Of a stretch of 64,000 nucleotides of DNA, positions 24,379-32,740 are shown piece by piece. Positions within the stretch are counted from its first letter, which is position 1. Every line of letters begins with the position of its first letter. The position numbers and the translations under genes were made by a program. Origin of the DNA: Psychrosphaera sp. F3M07. Lineage in GTDB: Bacteria > Pseudomonadota > Gammaproteobacteria > Enterobacterales > Alteromonadaceae. The stretch lies in assembly GCF_018860345.1 (NCBI RefSeq), contig NZ_JAHKPJ010000028.1:124001-188000 (forward strand). The letters are read 5' to 3'. Below the pieces are notes generated by a model. The model was given only the letters and a program-made list of their open reading frames with translations, was not told the origin of the DNA and searched no databases.

Positions 24379-24480
24379 TCCCTACGCCGGTACAAGCCGG
24401 ATCAGGTTCTAAGGATTTGCTTGCGCATCTCAGTCCAAACTCTCCATTGAGTTTGAACACTCCTTGGTATTCGTAGGGAA
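24379..24480 (-). ncRNA. TPP riboswitch (THI element)
   Basis: On the minus strand the leader contains the conserved core in order: P1 strand TTCCCTACG, GGAGTG, the CTGAGATG pyrimidine-sensing loop, AGAACCTGATCCGGCTTGTA of the pyrophosphate-sensing arm, and the closing CGGCGTAGGGA strand. It lies about 105 bp before the TonB receptor start. Thiamin pyrophosphate should turn off expression of the four downstream uptake genes. An insert arm (TTCAAACTC/GAGTTTGG) lies between P2 and P3, as in many TPP riboswitches. Confidence 0.95.
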
Positions 24481-24511
24481 GTGTAATTATCTATAGGTTA
24501 AATTACTAGGG

Positions 24512-24982
24512 TTATTTGTTGGTCAGACGTCTCATTGCTATATGAGGGATGCCATCTTCTAAGTACATGTCTGAAATTTGCTCAAAACCTAACGTATTAT
24601 AAAATTTAGTTAAGTGCTGTTGGGCAGAAATGTGACAAGCGTGCTGCGGCCATAAGGTGTCCGCATGCGATAACGCTTCGCGCATCAGTTCATACCCTAA
24701 ACTTTGTCCTCTGAATTTGTCAGATACAAGCACTCGACCAATGGCTGATTCATTTTTATAAACCACATCGGGGGCTAAAATTCGGCAGTAACTTGTAAGG
24801 TTATCTTGTTGATAATTAAACACATGTAATGTTTGTGGATCTCTGTCAATTTCATCTAAATCTGGGTAATAACATTCTTGTTCAACAACAAACACGTCAA
24901 TGCGTAATTTTAATATGTCATATAGTTCATCGGTCGTGAGTTGATCAAACCGTTTAACATGCCAATCTAAGTTTTTTTTCAT
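24512..24982 (-). CDS. ElaA-like GNAT acetyltransferase
   Basis: A 156-residue GNAT-fold protein. It resembles ElaA in its N-terminal LRIDVFVVEQECYYPDLDEI segment and in the IGRVLVSDKFRGQSLGYELM region, which holds the acetyl-CoA pyrophosphate loop (RGQSLG). ISAQQHLTKFYNTLGFEQ follows. It should transfer an acetyl group to an unidentified amine; ElaA targets are poorly known. The gene ends just before the TPP riboswitch leader and is transcribed in the same direction, but the 30-bp gap and the riboswitch make a separate unit likely. Confidence 0.88.
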   Translation of the reverse strand: MKKNLDWHVKRFDQLTTDELYDILKLRIDVFVVEQECYYPDLDEIDRDPQTLHVFNYQQDNLTSYCRILAPDVVYKNESAIGRVLVSDKFRGQSLGYELMREALSHADTLWPQHACHISAQQHLTKFYNTLGFEQISDMYLEDGIPHIAMRRLTNK

Positions 24983-25114
24983 ATTAAATTTTAGCCAATA
25001 AATGATGACTACAATTTAACGCGGTTTAATTAAATTGCCAACGTATAACTTGGCTTTAATCACTTCGCGCTGTATTCTACCCCCCATATTTAGCCTTCTA
25101 ATTGGTCACGTATT

Positions 25115-25603
25115 ATGTTTTTACGAGTTCTGTACTGTGTTATTGCTATTTTTCTAATTGTTACACCTCTAGTTAATGCAGATCCTATCCCCAAAGAATT
25201 AGAATGGTCAGATTTAGTGCCTAAAGGTTTTGATGCTGGCACTCCTGATATTGAACATATAGGCCAAGCGATGGCAGGACCGCAGACAATTAATGCACCT
25301 GTAGTAAAAGAATTAGATGGTCAACTTATTAAAATACCAGGTTTTGTTGTGCCGCTTGAAGGTGATGACAACAAAGTAACTGAGTTTCTACTTGTTCCTT
25401 ATTTTGGCGCATGTGTTCATGTCCCGCCGCCGCCATCAAACCAACTAATCTATGTTACTTTTCCTGAAGGCGCACCTGCCGAAGCGATGTACGATCCAAT
25501 ATGGGTAATCGGTACATTGAGCACTGAAGAATGGAAAGGCGAATTAGCGCAAGTTGGTTACACTATGGTGGGTACTAAAGTTGCGCCTTATGACGACTTT
25601 TAG
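25115..25603 (+). CDS. DUF3299 exported protein
   Basis: A 162-residue protein with a signal peptide (hydrophobic residues 4-21, cleavage near VNADP). The mature part carries the DUF3299 signatures IPGFVVPLEGD and the proline-rich FGACVHVPPPPSNQLIYV. Proteins of this family are found in marine gammaproteobacteria, often near ABC-type export genes for unknown substrates. The conserved Cys and Pro loop could bind a ligand or metal. The function is unknown. It lies 120 bp before ccoG, on the same strand. Confidence 0.85.
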   Translation: MFLRVLYCVIAIFLIVTPLVNADPIPKELEWSDLVPKGFDAGTPDIEHIGQAMAGPQTINAPVVKELDGQLIKIPGFVVPLEGDDNKVTEFLLVPYFGACVHVPPPPSNQLIYVTFPEGAPAEAMYDPIWVIGTLSTEEWKGELAQVGYTMVGTKVAPYDDF

Positions 25604-25724
25604 TTACCTAAACTAGAGCTAGATCAAGTCTTTCAGCAATAAATTAGTATAAAGTAATATACTTAATCTTATTAACTCATCATCTTTTGAGTTGTATTTT
25701 ATTTTTATAAATCTGGATCATCCC

Positions 25725-27143
25725 ATGAGTGATAAAATAGACATAAAAAATATCCCAAGTGACGTAAAAGTCTACCGCCCTGAAGCTGAGAAAGTACAAC
25801 AGTACAATTTACGAAGCCGAATCTATGTAAGAGCAGTGAAAGGTTTACATCAGATGCTTAGGCGCAGAATTGGCATCATATCTTTAGGACTGTTTGCATT
25901 ATTACCATGGATTCAGTACGGCGACAGTCAAGCAATCTTATTTGATATTGCCAACCAAGAATTTAATATTTTTGGTCTTACTTTATGGCCTCAAGACCTG
26001 ACTTTATTTGCCACGTTAATTATCATATCTGCATATTTACTGTTTTTTGTTACTACTTTTTATGGGCGAGTATGGTGTGGATATATGTGTCCACAAACCG
26101 TTTGGACCTTTATGTTTATATGGTTCGAAGAGAAAATTGAGGGGACGGCAAATAAACGTAAACGCTTAGACTCTTTGCCTTTGAGCTTTGAAAAAGTATG
26201 GAAAAAAGGCCTTAAACACACATCTTGGGTCATAGTGTCGTTATTAACTTCACTCACCTTCATTGGTTACTTTGTGCCAATCGATCAATTATTTGTAGAG
26301 TTTTTCACATTACAAAGCTCAGGTCTTATTGTGGGCTGGACTTTATTTTTTGCTGGCTGTACCTACGCAAATGCTGGTTGGATGCGTGAAATAATGTGTT
26401 TACACATTTGTCCTTACGCGCGTTTTCAATCGTCTATGTTTGATAAAGACACATTTACGGTTACTTATGATGAAAAACGTGGTGAAAAACGTGGGCCAAG
26501 ATCGCGTAAAAAAGATCACAAAGAGTTGGAGTTAGGTGACTGTATTGACTGTAACTTGTGTGTTCAAGTTTGTCCTACCGGTATTGATATCCGTAATGGC
26601 TTGCAATACGAATGTATAAATTGTGGTGCTTGTATCGATGCCTGTGACGAAACCATGGATAAAATGAATTATGAAAGAGGACTGATCTCCTACACCACTG
26701 AACATAGTTTAGAAGGTAAAAAAACTCATATTCTTAGACCTAAATTATTTGGTTACTTGCTCGTTATTATTATTATGACGGTGGCTTTTGTTTGGCAAAT
26801 CACCTCTCGACAACCTTTAGAGTTAAATATAGACAGAGATCGCACCGCACTGTATCGAGAAAATAGTGAAGGGTTAATCGAAAATACGTTCACGTTATTA
26901 ATTTTAAATAAGAGCCAACAAGACAATACTTATACGGTAAACATCGAAGGGTTGGATAATTTTAAATATTTCGGTGATAAAGAAGTGAATGTTTTAGCTG
27001 GGGAAGCTTATACTCTGCCTATTAGTTTGGCCGTTGACCCATACGATTTAGACAAACCAGTTACTAACATAGTAATCACGGTGACCTCTAAAGATGGTGA
27101 AGTGAAAGTGTATGAAGAGTCTCGATTCTTCAAAGGACGTTAA
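25725..27143 (+). CDS. ccoG: cytochrome c oxidase accessory protein CcoG (FixG/RdxA-like)
   Basis: An inner-membrane iron-sulfur protein of about 472 residues from the ATG at 25725 (MSDKIDIKNIPSD); a TTG 11 codons upstream is not supported. About five membrane segments come first. A GRVWCGYMCPQTVW motif lies between them. A polyferredoxin follows with two 4Fe-4S cassettes, CIDCNLCVQVCPTGID and CINCGACIDACDE, and an Ig-like FixG C-terminal domain. CcoG reduces copper(II) for delivery to cbb3-type oxidases. No cbb3 structural genes are in the window. The stop overlaps the start of the next gene (TAATG). Confidence 0.93.
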   Translation: MSDKIDIKNIPSDVKVYRPEAEKVQQYNLRSRIYVRAVKGLHQMLRRRIGIISLGLFALLPWIQYGDSQAILFDIANQEFNIFGLTLWPQDLTLFATLIIISAYLLFFVTTFYGRVWCGYMCPQTVWTFMFIWFEEKIEGTANKRKRLDSLPLSFEKVWKKGLKHTSWVIVSLLTSLTFIGYFVPIDQLFVEFFTLQSSGLIVGWTLFFAGCTYANAGWMREIMCLHICPYARFQSSMFDKDTFTVTYDEKRGEKRGPRSRKKDHKELELGDCIDCNLCVQVCPTGIDIRNGLQYECINCGACIDACDETMDKMNYERGLISYTTEHSLEGKKTHILRPKLFGYLLVIIIMTVAFVWQITSRQPLELNIDRDRTALYRENSEGLIENTFTLLILNKSQQDNTYTVNIEGLDNFKYFGDKEVNVLAGEAYTLPISLAVDPYDLDKPVTNIVITVTSKDGEVKVYEESRFFKGR

Positions 27144-28132
27144 TGAGCAATTTTGATTTTTCAAATCTTGGCCCAGATCTTATTTTAGATGCCATTGAAT
27201 CTGTCGGTATTTATCCTGAATCTGGGCTGTTGCCCCTTAACAGTTATGAAAATCGTGTCTATCAATTTAAAGCCGACGATAGTCAGCGTTATGTTGTTAA
27301 ATTTTACCGTCCAGAACGATGGAGTGATGACACGATTTTAGAGGAACACACGTTCTGTGATGATTTATTAGCTCATGATGTGCCACTAGCCGCTCCCATC
27401 AAAATCGACGGGAAAACTTTATTTGAATTTAACGACTTCCGCTTTTGCATATTCAAAAGTGTTGGTGGTCGCATGTTTGAATTAGACAACTTAGACCAAC
27501 TTGAATGGTTGGGACGTTTATTGGGTAAATTACATAAGGCCAGTTCTAACAGCTTGTTTCAATCCAGAGATACCATCAATATTGAGCAAGAACTGAAAGC
27601 CTCAACTGAGGTAATTAAACAAGTAAACTTTATTCCTCCATATTTACAAAATACTTTTTTTAGTGATTTAGCCTTATTAACTGAACGTACTTTAGAGCAT
27701 AACAATACTAATTATAAAACGATCAAGTTACATGGCGATTGCCATGCTGGGAATATTTTGTGGCAATCTCATGATGCGAAAAGTGATGCCATTTTGGTTG
27801 ATTTTGATGACTGTTTAAATGGCCCAGCTATCCAAGATATATGGATGATGTTAAATGGTGATCGGCAAGAAAAATTGATGCAACTTGATGTACTTATCAA
27901 TGCGTATGAAGAGTTCCATGATTTTAACCACGCTGAGTTTTCATTAATAGAGCCATTACGTGCTCGAAGAATGGTAAATTATATGGCATGGATTTCTAAT
28001 CGATGGTCAGATCCTGCTTTCCCTCGTAACTTTTCTTGGTTTGCTACTGATAAATACTGGGAACAACAAATTTTAGCGATGAAAGAACAAATTGCAGCGT
28101 TAAACGAAGCAACTTTAAAGCTATTCCCATAG
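27143..28132 (+). CDS. srkA: stress response kinase SrkA (RdoA/YihE)
   Basis: A 329-residue protein kinase-like (APH fold) enzyme. The catalytic loop is KLHGDCHAGNILW and the metal-binding motif LVDFDDCLNGP. The N terminus (LDAIESVGIYPESGLLPLNS) matches the SrkA/RdoA family. In Escherichia coli it is a Ser/Thr kinase that counters stress-induced death and is encoded upstream of dsbA, exactly the neighbour found here. It starts within the ccoG stop codon, so the two are co-translated. The role is inferred from the family and the conserved srkA-dsbA order. Confidence 0.93.
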   Translation: MSNFDFSNLGPDLILDAIESVGIYPESGLLPLNSYENRVYQFKADDSQRYVVKFYRPERWSDDTILEEHTFCDDLLAHDVPLAAPIKIDGKTLFEFNDFRFCIFKSVGGRMFELDNLDQLEWLGRLLGKLHKASSNSLFQSRDTINIEQELKASTEVIKQVNFIPPYLQNTFFSDLALLTERTLEHNNTNYKTIKLHGDCHAGNILWQSHDAKSDAILVDFDDCLNGPAIQDIWMMLNGDRQEKLMQLDVLINAYEEFHDFNHAEFSLIEPLRARRMVNYMAWISNRWSDPAFPRNFSWFATDKYWEQQILAMKEQIAALNEATLKLFP

Positions 28133-28253
28133 TCAGAAGAACGACATATCAAATAACTTAACCAAGGTTGTAATGTGTTATTACAAAAGTAATAATTCGT
28201 TAACGATTCAATTTTAAATACAACACAGTTTTTTCAAATAGGAAATACATTCG

Positions 28254-28898
28254 ATGAAAAAGTTAATCACAATAGTTATGGCAATATTTATGGTTGCCAC
28301 TGCATCTGCTGAAGAAATAAAAGAGGGTGTGCATTATGAAGTTATTGCCACCACTACAACTGCAACTCCAGAAGTAAAAGAATTTTTTTCCTATTACTGC
28401 CCACATTGTCATAACTTTGAACCTCTAGCTGATAGCCTTAAAAAAGCCGCGAAAACGGATAACTTTAAATTTGTAAAAAGCCACGTAGATTTTTTACCAG
28501 CAGCAGGACCGGACATCCAAATGATGTTAACTAAAGCTTTGGTTACTTCTGAGGTATTAAATGTTCCAGCGGCTTCTAAAGCAATTTTTGAATATATACA
28601 TAATCAACGTGGTGTATTCACTAAAGAAAAAGACATTCGTGATCTGTTTTTAATTCACAATGTTGATGGTGAAAAATTTGATAAAGCCTTTAACAGCTTT
28701 GCCGTTAAAGCAGCAGCGAATAAAATGAAAAAAGAACAAGACTCTTTATCTCGTCGTCGTGTTCTTACCGGTGTTCCAACATTTATTGTTAACGGTAAAT
28801 ATAAGATTTTAAATAGCGGATTCAAAAATGCAAAAACGTATGATGAATACTTTGCACAAATCCAAGCTGCAGCAATAGAATTAACAAAGAAAAAATAA
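28254..28898 (+). CDS. dsbA: thiol:disulfide interchange protein DsbA
   Basis: A 214-residue periplasmic oxidoreductase with a signal peptide (MKKLITIVMAIFMVATASA). The thioredoxin-fold active site is CPHC at residues 49-52 (FFSYYCPHCHNFEP), and the cis-proline loop is GVPTFIVNGKY. It introduces disulfide bonds into exported proteins and is re-oxidised by DsbB. It follows srkA, as in enterobacteria, but with a 121-bp gap that could hold its own promoter. Confidence 0.96.
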   Translation: MKKLITIVMAIFMVATASAEEIKEGVHYEVIATTTTATPEVKEFFSYYCPHCHNFEPLADSLKKAAKTDNFKFVKSHVDFLPAAGPDIQMMLTKALVTSEVLNVPAASKAIFEYIHNQRGVFTKEKDIRDLFLIHNVDGEKFDKAFNSFAVKAAANKMKKEQDSLSRRRVLTGVPTFIVNGKYKILNSGFKNAKTYDEYFAQIQAAAIELTKKK

Positions 28899-28901
28899 CG
28901 A

Positions 28902-29687
28902 TTGTTAGATTTACTTAAACGAACGTTTACTTCTCCTTCAAGTATCTCACCCGAGTTAGTTGAAGGAGAACATCAACTTTATTTACCCACTGAAAACAAG
29001 ACGATTACTTATCAACTTAAACTAAGTAAACGCCGAACCTCGTTAAGCATAGAAATCAAACAACACCAAATCCAAGTCAAAGCCCCATATTGGAGCGATC
29101 TCAACGTTATCGAGTCCTTCTTAATTAAAAAGCAAAGTTGGATAATAGAAAAGCAACAGCAACAACGTATTTTCCCAGTCAATCTAAACACCTATCAAAC
29201 AGGTTCCAAGCTTTTATTGTTTGGTCATTGGTTAACATTAACGGTTAATCATGGTTCTAAATTCCAACTGTCACTTACTAACGACGAACGACTCTTGATA
29301 ATGACGATTCCTCGTCATATCAAAAAACCACAACAGTATGTTCGCAGTAAACTTGTCCAGTTTTACATTCAACAAGCACAACAATATGTCAGTCCAAAGT
29401 TGCAGCAACTCCAGCAGGAAATGAACCTGCAAGCAAAGGCATTAGAGTTTAAAGTATATAAACGTCGTTGGGGTTGTTGTTACGCCTCTGGACTCATCCG
29501 AATTAATCCTATGCTTATGGGCGCACCACATTGGGTGATAGATTGCGTGTTAATCCATGAGTTGAGTCATTTAACTCATATGGATCATTCAAGCGCTTTT
29601 TGGCAATTAAATAAACAATATTGTGAACATTGTGATCTAAGTAAAAAATGGTTATTTGAACATAGCCATGCTTTGACGTTACTTTAA
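28902..29687 (+). CDS. YgjP-like metallopeptidase-fold protein (DUF45)
   Basis: A 261-residue protein starting at a TTG 3 bp after dsbA. The C-terminal third has the zinc motif HELSHLTHMDHSSAFW (HExxH, with a downstream His) and a preceding RRWGCCYASGLIRIN segment, as in YgjP/WLM-type proteins. The N-terminal half carries SKRRTSLSIEIKQHQIQVKA, the DUF45 start. Members are predicted metal-dependent hydrolases; a UTP pyrophosphatase activity has been reported for YgjP. The TTG start is uncertain because no clear ribosome site is seen. Confidence 0.85.
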   Translation: MLDLLKRTFTSPSSISPELVEGEHQLYLPTENKTITYQLKLSKRRTSLSIEIKQHQIQVKAPYWSDLNVIESFLIKKQSWIIEKQQQQRIFPVNLNTYQTGSKLLLFGHWLTLTVNHGSKFQLSLTNDERLLIMTIPRHIKKPQQYVRSKLVQFYIQQAQQYVSPKLQQLQQEMNLQAKALEFKVYKRRWGCCYASGLIRINPMLMGAPHWVIDCVLIHELSHLTHMDHSSAFWQLNKQYCEHCDLSKKWLFEHSHALTLL

Positions 29688-29723
29688 CTATTGAGGTTGG
29701 TATCTTCTGCTAGGCGACTTTAA

Positions 29724-30803
29724 TTAAGCGACCGCGCTAAAACCTTGTTCATGTGGGATGGTAGCGGTTGCATATCTATTTGAAATAACTTGAGCCGTTT
29801 TACTTTCAAATACCTGGCTTTGTTGAATTTGTTCAGCGTCTTTAGCTAATGCCATTTTATTTGGGTATTCACCATTGTCATCAACCGACGTGCTCGACAC
29901 AAAATCTAAACCTGATTGGTCAAAATCACCTTCTACGGCCCCAATTTCAGACGCTGGTACACTTCCTAATTGAACAGAACTTGGACTTGTTGAACCCTCT
30001 TTTTCAGTACTGACAGACGCATTTTGTTGAACCATTTCTGCTCTAGCGTCGGCTATGTTTCTTGCTGCTTGGGCCGCTACTTTACGATCTTGAGAAGATG
30101 GCTCTGCAGGTGCCAATGCAGCAGCTTGCACCGTTTGCATTTTTCGTATTGTCGCTTCAGGCGTTGCTTCTTTTGAAACATCGATAGAAACTTCACCACC
30201 AACAGCATATTTTTGGCCATTAGGACCTGTTTGGTACTCATAGCTTGGTGTTCCAGCATACGTCCCCCCAATTGCAGCATGAGCTTGTTCATGCGCTTTT
30301 ACTTCATTATCTCTTTGCTGTAACTGTTGGATCTGCTGTTGTTCTTGCTGTTGTTCTTGCTGTTGTTCTTGCTGCTGTTGCTTTTGTGCTTGTTCATCCG
30401 ACGCGTTGTCGTCTGAACCAGCATTATTAATTGACGTAGATTGTGACGAGTTAGATTCATCGTTAGATGCACCTGTAGCGCCTTTATTAGCTTGTTCAGA
30501 CCCTTTTTCTGGTGAATCTTGTTCTTGGTCTGAGGCTTGTTCACCTTGTGACTGTTCATCACTCTCAGGAATAACTTGAGAGTCATAACGGTTTGATTGA
30601 ATATTTTCGTAGGTTGAAACCGAAGGTTGGTTTATTGGAGGACGAACATCTTGCTCTCTAGACTTTTGCGGAACGATGGCAGCTGGTTTGACTGCTGGAG
30701 GCACAACCTCTCTCAGCGCATTAGCTTTTGCCAATGACTCCGTAGCAGGCGCTGCTGAGTTAACAACGACCTGTGGAATATGAGGAGGAATGTTCATCGA
30801 CAT
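29724..30803 (-). CDS. SprA-related putative metalloprotease (CJM1_0395 family)
   Basis: A 359-residue protein with a long, low-complexity N-terminal half (Ser, Gln, Asp and Glu rich, with QEQQQEQQQEQQQ) followed by the family core VKAHEQAHAAIGGTYAG and SYEYQTGPNGQKYAVGGEVS. HEQAH resembles a zinc-binding HExxH, hence the putative metalloprotease label. The C-terminal ADARAEMVQQN region is also conserved. No signal peptide is seen. It lies 6 bp downstream of a 99-residue hypothetical gene, so they form an operon. The function is unknown. Confidence 0.8.
   Translation of the reverse strand: MSMNIPPHIPQVVVNSAAPATESLAKANALREVVPPAVKPAAIVPQKSREQDVRPPINQPSVSTYENIQSNRYDSQVIPESDEQSQGEQASDQEQDSPEKGSEQANKGATGASNDESNSSQSTSINNAGSDDNASDEQAQKQQQQEQQQEQQQEQQQIQQLQQRDNEVKAHEQAHAAIGGTYAGTPSYEYQTGPNGQKYAVGGEVSIDVSKEATPEATIRKMQTVQAAALAPAEPSSQDRKVAAQAARNIADARAEMVQQNASVSTEKEGSTSPSSVQLGSVPASEIGAVEGDFDQSGLDFVSSTSVDDNGEYPNKMALAKDAEQIQQSQVFESKTAQVISNRYATATIPHEQGFSAVA
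30336..30371. repeat. in-frame 12-bp tandem repeat (glutamine-rich stretch)
   Basis: Three perfect copies of CTGTTGTTCTTG lie at 30336-30347, 30348-30359 and 30360-30371, with partial copies beside them. On the minus strand they encode QEQQ repeats in the SprA-related protein. Copy-number changes would keep frame and only alter linker length. Confidence 0.85.
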
Positions 30804-30809
30804 AACAAA

Positions 30810-31109
30810 TTAAACCTTTGTATCGATTAATGTACCGATCATGTCATCGGCCGTTCTAATAGATTTAGTATTCGCTTTTGCTAAATGTTCATTAACAGCT
30901 AATTTAACAACTTCTTCGGTTAATGACGGTTGAGGTTGTGAGTCTGCCATCGCAAGCTTTTCTTTATTATCAACTTTGACACTTTGAACTTGATCTTGTT
31001 CGGTGTTTAAGCGATTAATTTGTACTGCAGCTTCTTCTACACCTTGTTCCGCTTTTTTAATTCCATTTAAACCAGAATTAAACGCGGTTGGCATTTGATC
31101 AATTTGCAT
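30810..31109 (-). CDS. hypothetical protein (putative operon partner of the SprA-related protein)
   Basis: A 99-residue, charged, mainly helical protein (QIDQMPTAFNSGLNGIKKAE, then VEEAAVQINRLNTEQDQVQS). No transmembrane segment or signal peptide is seen. I do not recognise a domain. It lies 6 bp upstream of the SprA-related gene, with the same direction and a shared promoter region upstream. The helical, amphipathic N terminus with conserved-looking FNSGLNGIKKAEQG recalls flagellar-rod or basal-body spacer peptides, but this is only a resemblance. Confidence 0.65.
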   Translation of the reverse strand: MQIDQMPTAFNSGLNGIKKAEQGVEEAAVQINRLNTEQDQVQSVKVDNKEKLAMADSQPQPSLTEEVVKLAVNEHLAKANTKSIRTADDMIGTLIDTKV

Positions 31110-31219
31110 AATAATCTCAACTTATATCTACTACTACCTTATGTATAATTATTAACCAATACGGTAAATATATAAAGTTTTAATTTGGTTAATCGTTAAA
31201 AACATAACAATTAATGTCG

Positions 31220-31996
31220 TTATGCGGCAATAACATCCAATAACCAAGTTTTAAACTTAATTTTGTCTGAGATAAAAGGCGCATGTGAGCATTTTTCAAA
31301 ACGTGATGTTTGAATGTTTGGGTTTAACATCAGGACTTCGTGCTCAACTGAAATCGGTACCAAAGAATCTAATTTGCCAAACAAAGCAAAAACTGGACAA
31401 GCGAGTTGTTTAAGTTGTTCTCTTAAATCTACCTGTTGCAAAATATTCAGCCCTTTTTTTAATGCAGTTTGTTCTGGTGGTAAAACGCTTAAAACAACAT
31501 TTTTTAAGGCCGTAATATCTTGTCTTGCAGAATCACTGCCCATGGCTTGAATTGCTAAAAAACGCTCTACCGTCTTAACATGGTCTTGACTTAATTGGCT
31601 CAGAAACAGAGTTAACACATCGGGTTTTATTCCTGGCCAAGTTTCATCTTGCATAAACCTAGGACTAGTCGAGACCAAGCCAATTTTGCTAACTTTATCC
31701 GGATAATGAAATGCTAAGTTTTGCGCAATTAACCCACCTAAAGACCAGCCAATAACAACACTTGGTTCATTTATTTGAGCAGCTAACCAATCGGTTAATG
31801 AGCATAGGTCATATTCAGCTAATTCAACTCTATTATCACCATACCCAGGTAGATCTAGACACCTAATTCGTTGCTGAATTTCATCGGGCAATAAGGTGTA
31901 TAACTCCCCCCAAATCTGCCTATTCATTCCCCAACCATGCAATAAAATAATTGGTGTTTCTTCAGTGCTTAAATTATAACTAATTGGAGTAGACAT
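31220..31996 (-). CDS. bioH: pimeloyl-ACP methyl ester esterase BioH
   Basis: About 258 residues from the ATG at 31996 (MSTPISYNLSTEETPI); a frame from 32008 is possible. Alpha/beta hydrolase motifs: LLHGWGMNRQIWG oxyanion loop, GWSLGGL with the Ser nucleophile, an acid residue in FGKLDSLVPIS, and the catalytic His in KCSHAPFISD. BioH removes the methyl group of pimeloyl-ACP methyl ester in biotin synthesis. It is divergent from comF, the usual bioH-comF arrangement of gammaproteobacteria. The rest of the biotin genes are not in the window. Confidence 0.93.
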   Translation of the reverse strand: MSTPISYNLSTEETPIILLHGWGMNRQIWGELYTLLPDEIQQRIRCLDLPGYGDNRVELAEYDLCSLTDWLAAQINEPSVVIGWSLGGLIAQNLAFHYPDKVSKIGLVSTSPRFMQDETWPGIKPDVLTLFLSQLSQDHVKTVERFLAIQAMGSDSARQDITALKNVVLSVLPPEQTALKKGLNILQQVDLREQLKQLACPVFALFGKLDSLVPISVEHEVLMLNPNIQTSRFEKCSHAPFISDKIKFKTWLLDVIAA

Positions 31997-32068
31997 GTGA
32001 TTCATCATAAGGGCAAAAATACATTCTACGATGACAACCCATTTGCTTCAAAAAATAAGGATGTTTTT

Positions 32069-32737
32069 TTGCAATATATCACCCACAATTTTATTAATGA
32101 CTGCTTATTATGTGACGGAATCACTCAACAACCGTCCCAGTTAATTTGTAATATATGTTTATCCGATTTAGAGTTATTTCCTCTTGGTTGTGATTTATTA
32201 ATGTCTTATGCCAATATCTGTGATCATATAAAACACGATGCTTTATCTGGTCTTGCCGTGGTCAGTAATTACCAATGGCCATTTGAGCAATGGATACCAC
32301 AAGTAAAATTCCACAACCAAATTAATAGCGCAAAAGTCATGGGTGAATTGTTAAACCAACACCTCAAACACACACAGTGGATAACACCTGATTTATTATG
32401 CCCTATGCCAATTCACCATAAACGGTTGCAAGAACGTGGGTACAACCAAGCCGATTTACTCTGCCAGTTTATTGATTATTCATCAGGGTTAACCATATGT
32501 ACCGGTTTAACAAGAACCAAATACACCCAAGCACAAACCGAACTTAATAAAACTCAGCGGAAAATGAATATGAAACAAGCCTTCAGTTGTGACGAATCGG
32601 TTAAGGGAAAAAGGGTTTTATTGGTGGATGATGTGATTACAACCGGACACACTGCAAACGCCGCAGCTCAAGCTTTGTTAGATGCAGGCGCAACCGCTGT
32701 ATATTTAGCAGCGGTTGCCATCAGAAAATATACTTAG
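32069..32737 (+). CDS. comF: ComF family protein (GntX-like phosphoribosyltransferase fold)
   Basis: A double zinc-finger-like CLLCDGITQQPSQLICNIC is followed by a phosphoribosyltransferase domain with the PRPP loop VLLVDDVITTGHTANAAA. ComF proteins take part in DNA uptake or use, and GntX in E. coli is a homologue. I prefer the TTG at 32069, which has AAGGA 7 bp upstream and gives 222 residues. The longer frame starts with a GTG at 31997 that abuts the bioH start codon, leaving no room for promoters. The zinc finger then starts near residue 11, as in relatives. Confidence 0.85.
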   Translation: MQYITHNFINDCLLCDGITQQPSQLICNICLSDLELFPLGCDLLMSYANICDHIKHDALSGLAVVSNYQWPFEQWIPQVKFHNQINSAKVMGELLNQHLKHTQWITPDLLCPMPIHHKRLQERGYNQADLLCQFIDYSSGLTICTGLTRTKYTQAQTELNKTQRKMNMKQAFSCDESVKGKRVLLVDDVITTGHTANAAAQALLDAGATAVYLAAVAIRKYT

Positions 32738-32740
32738 TTT

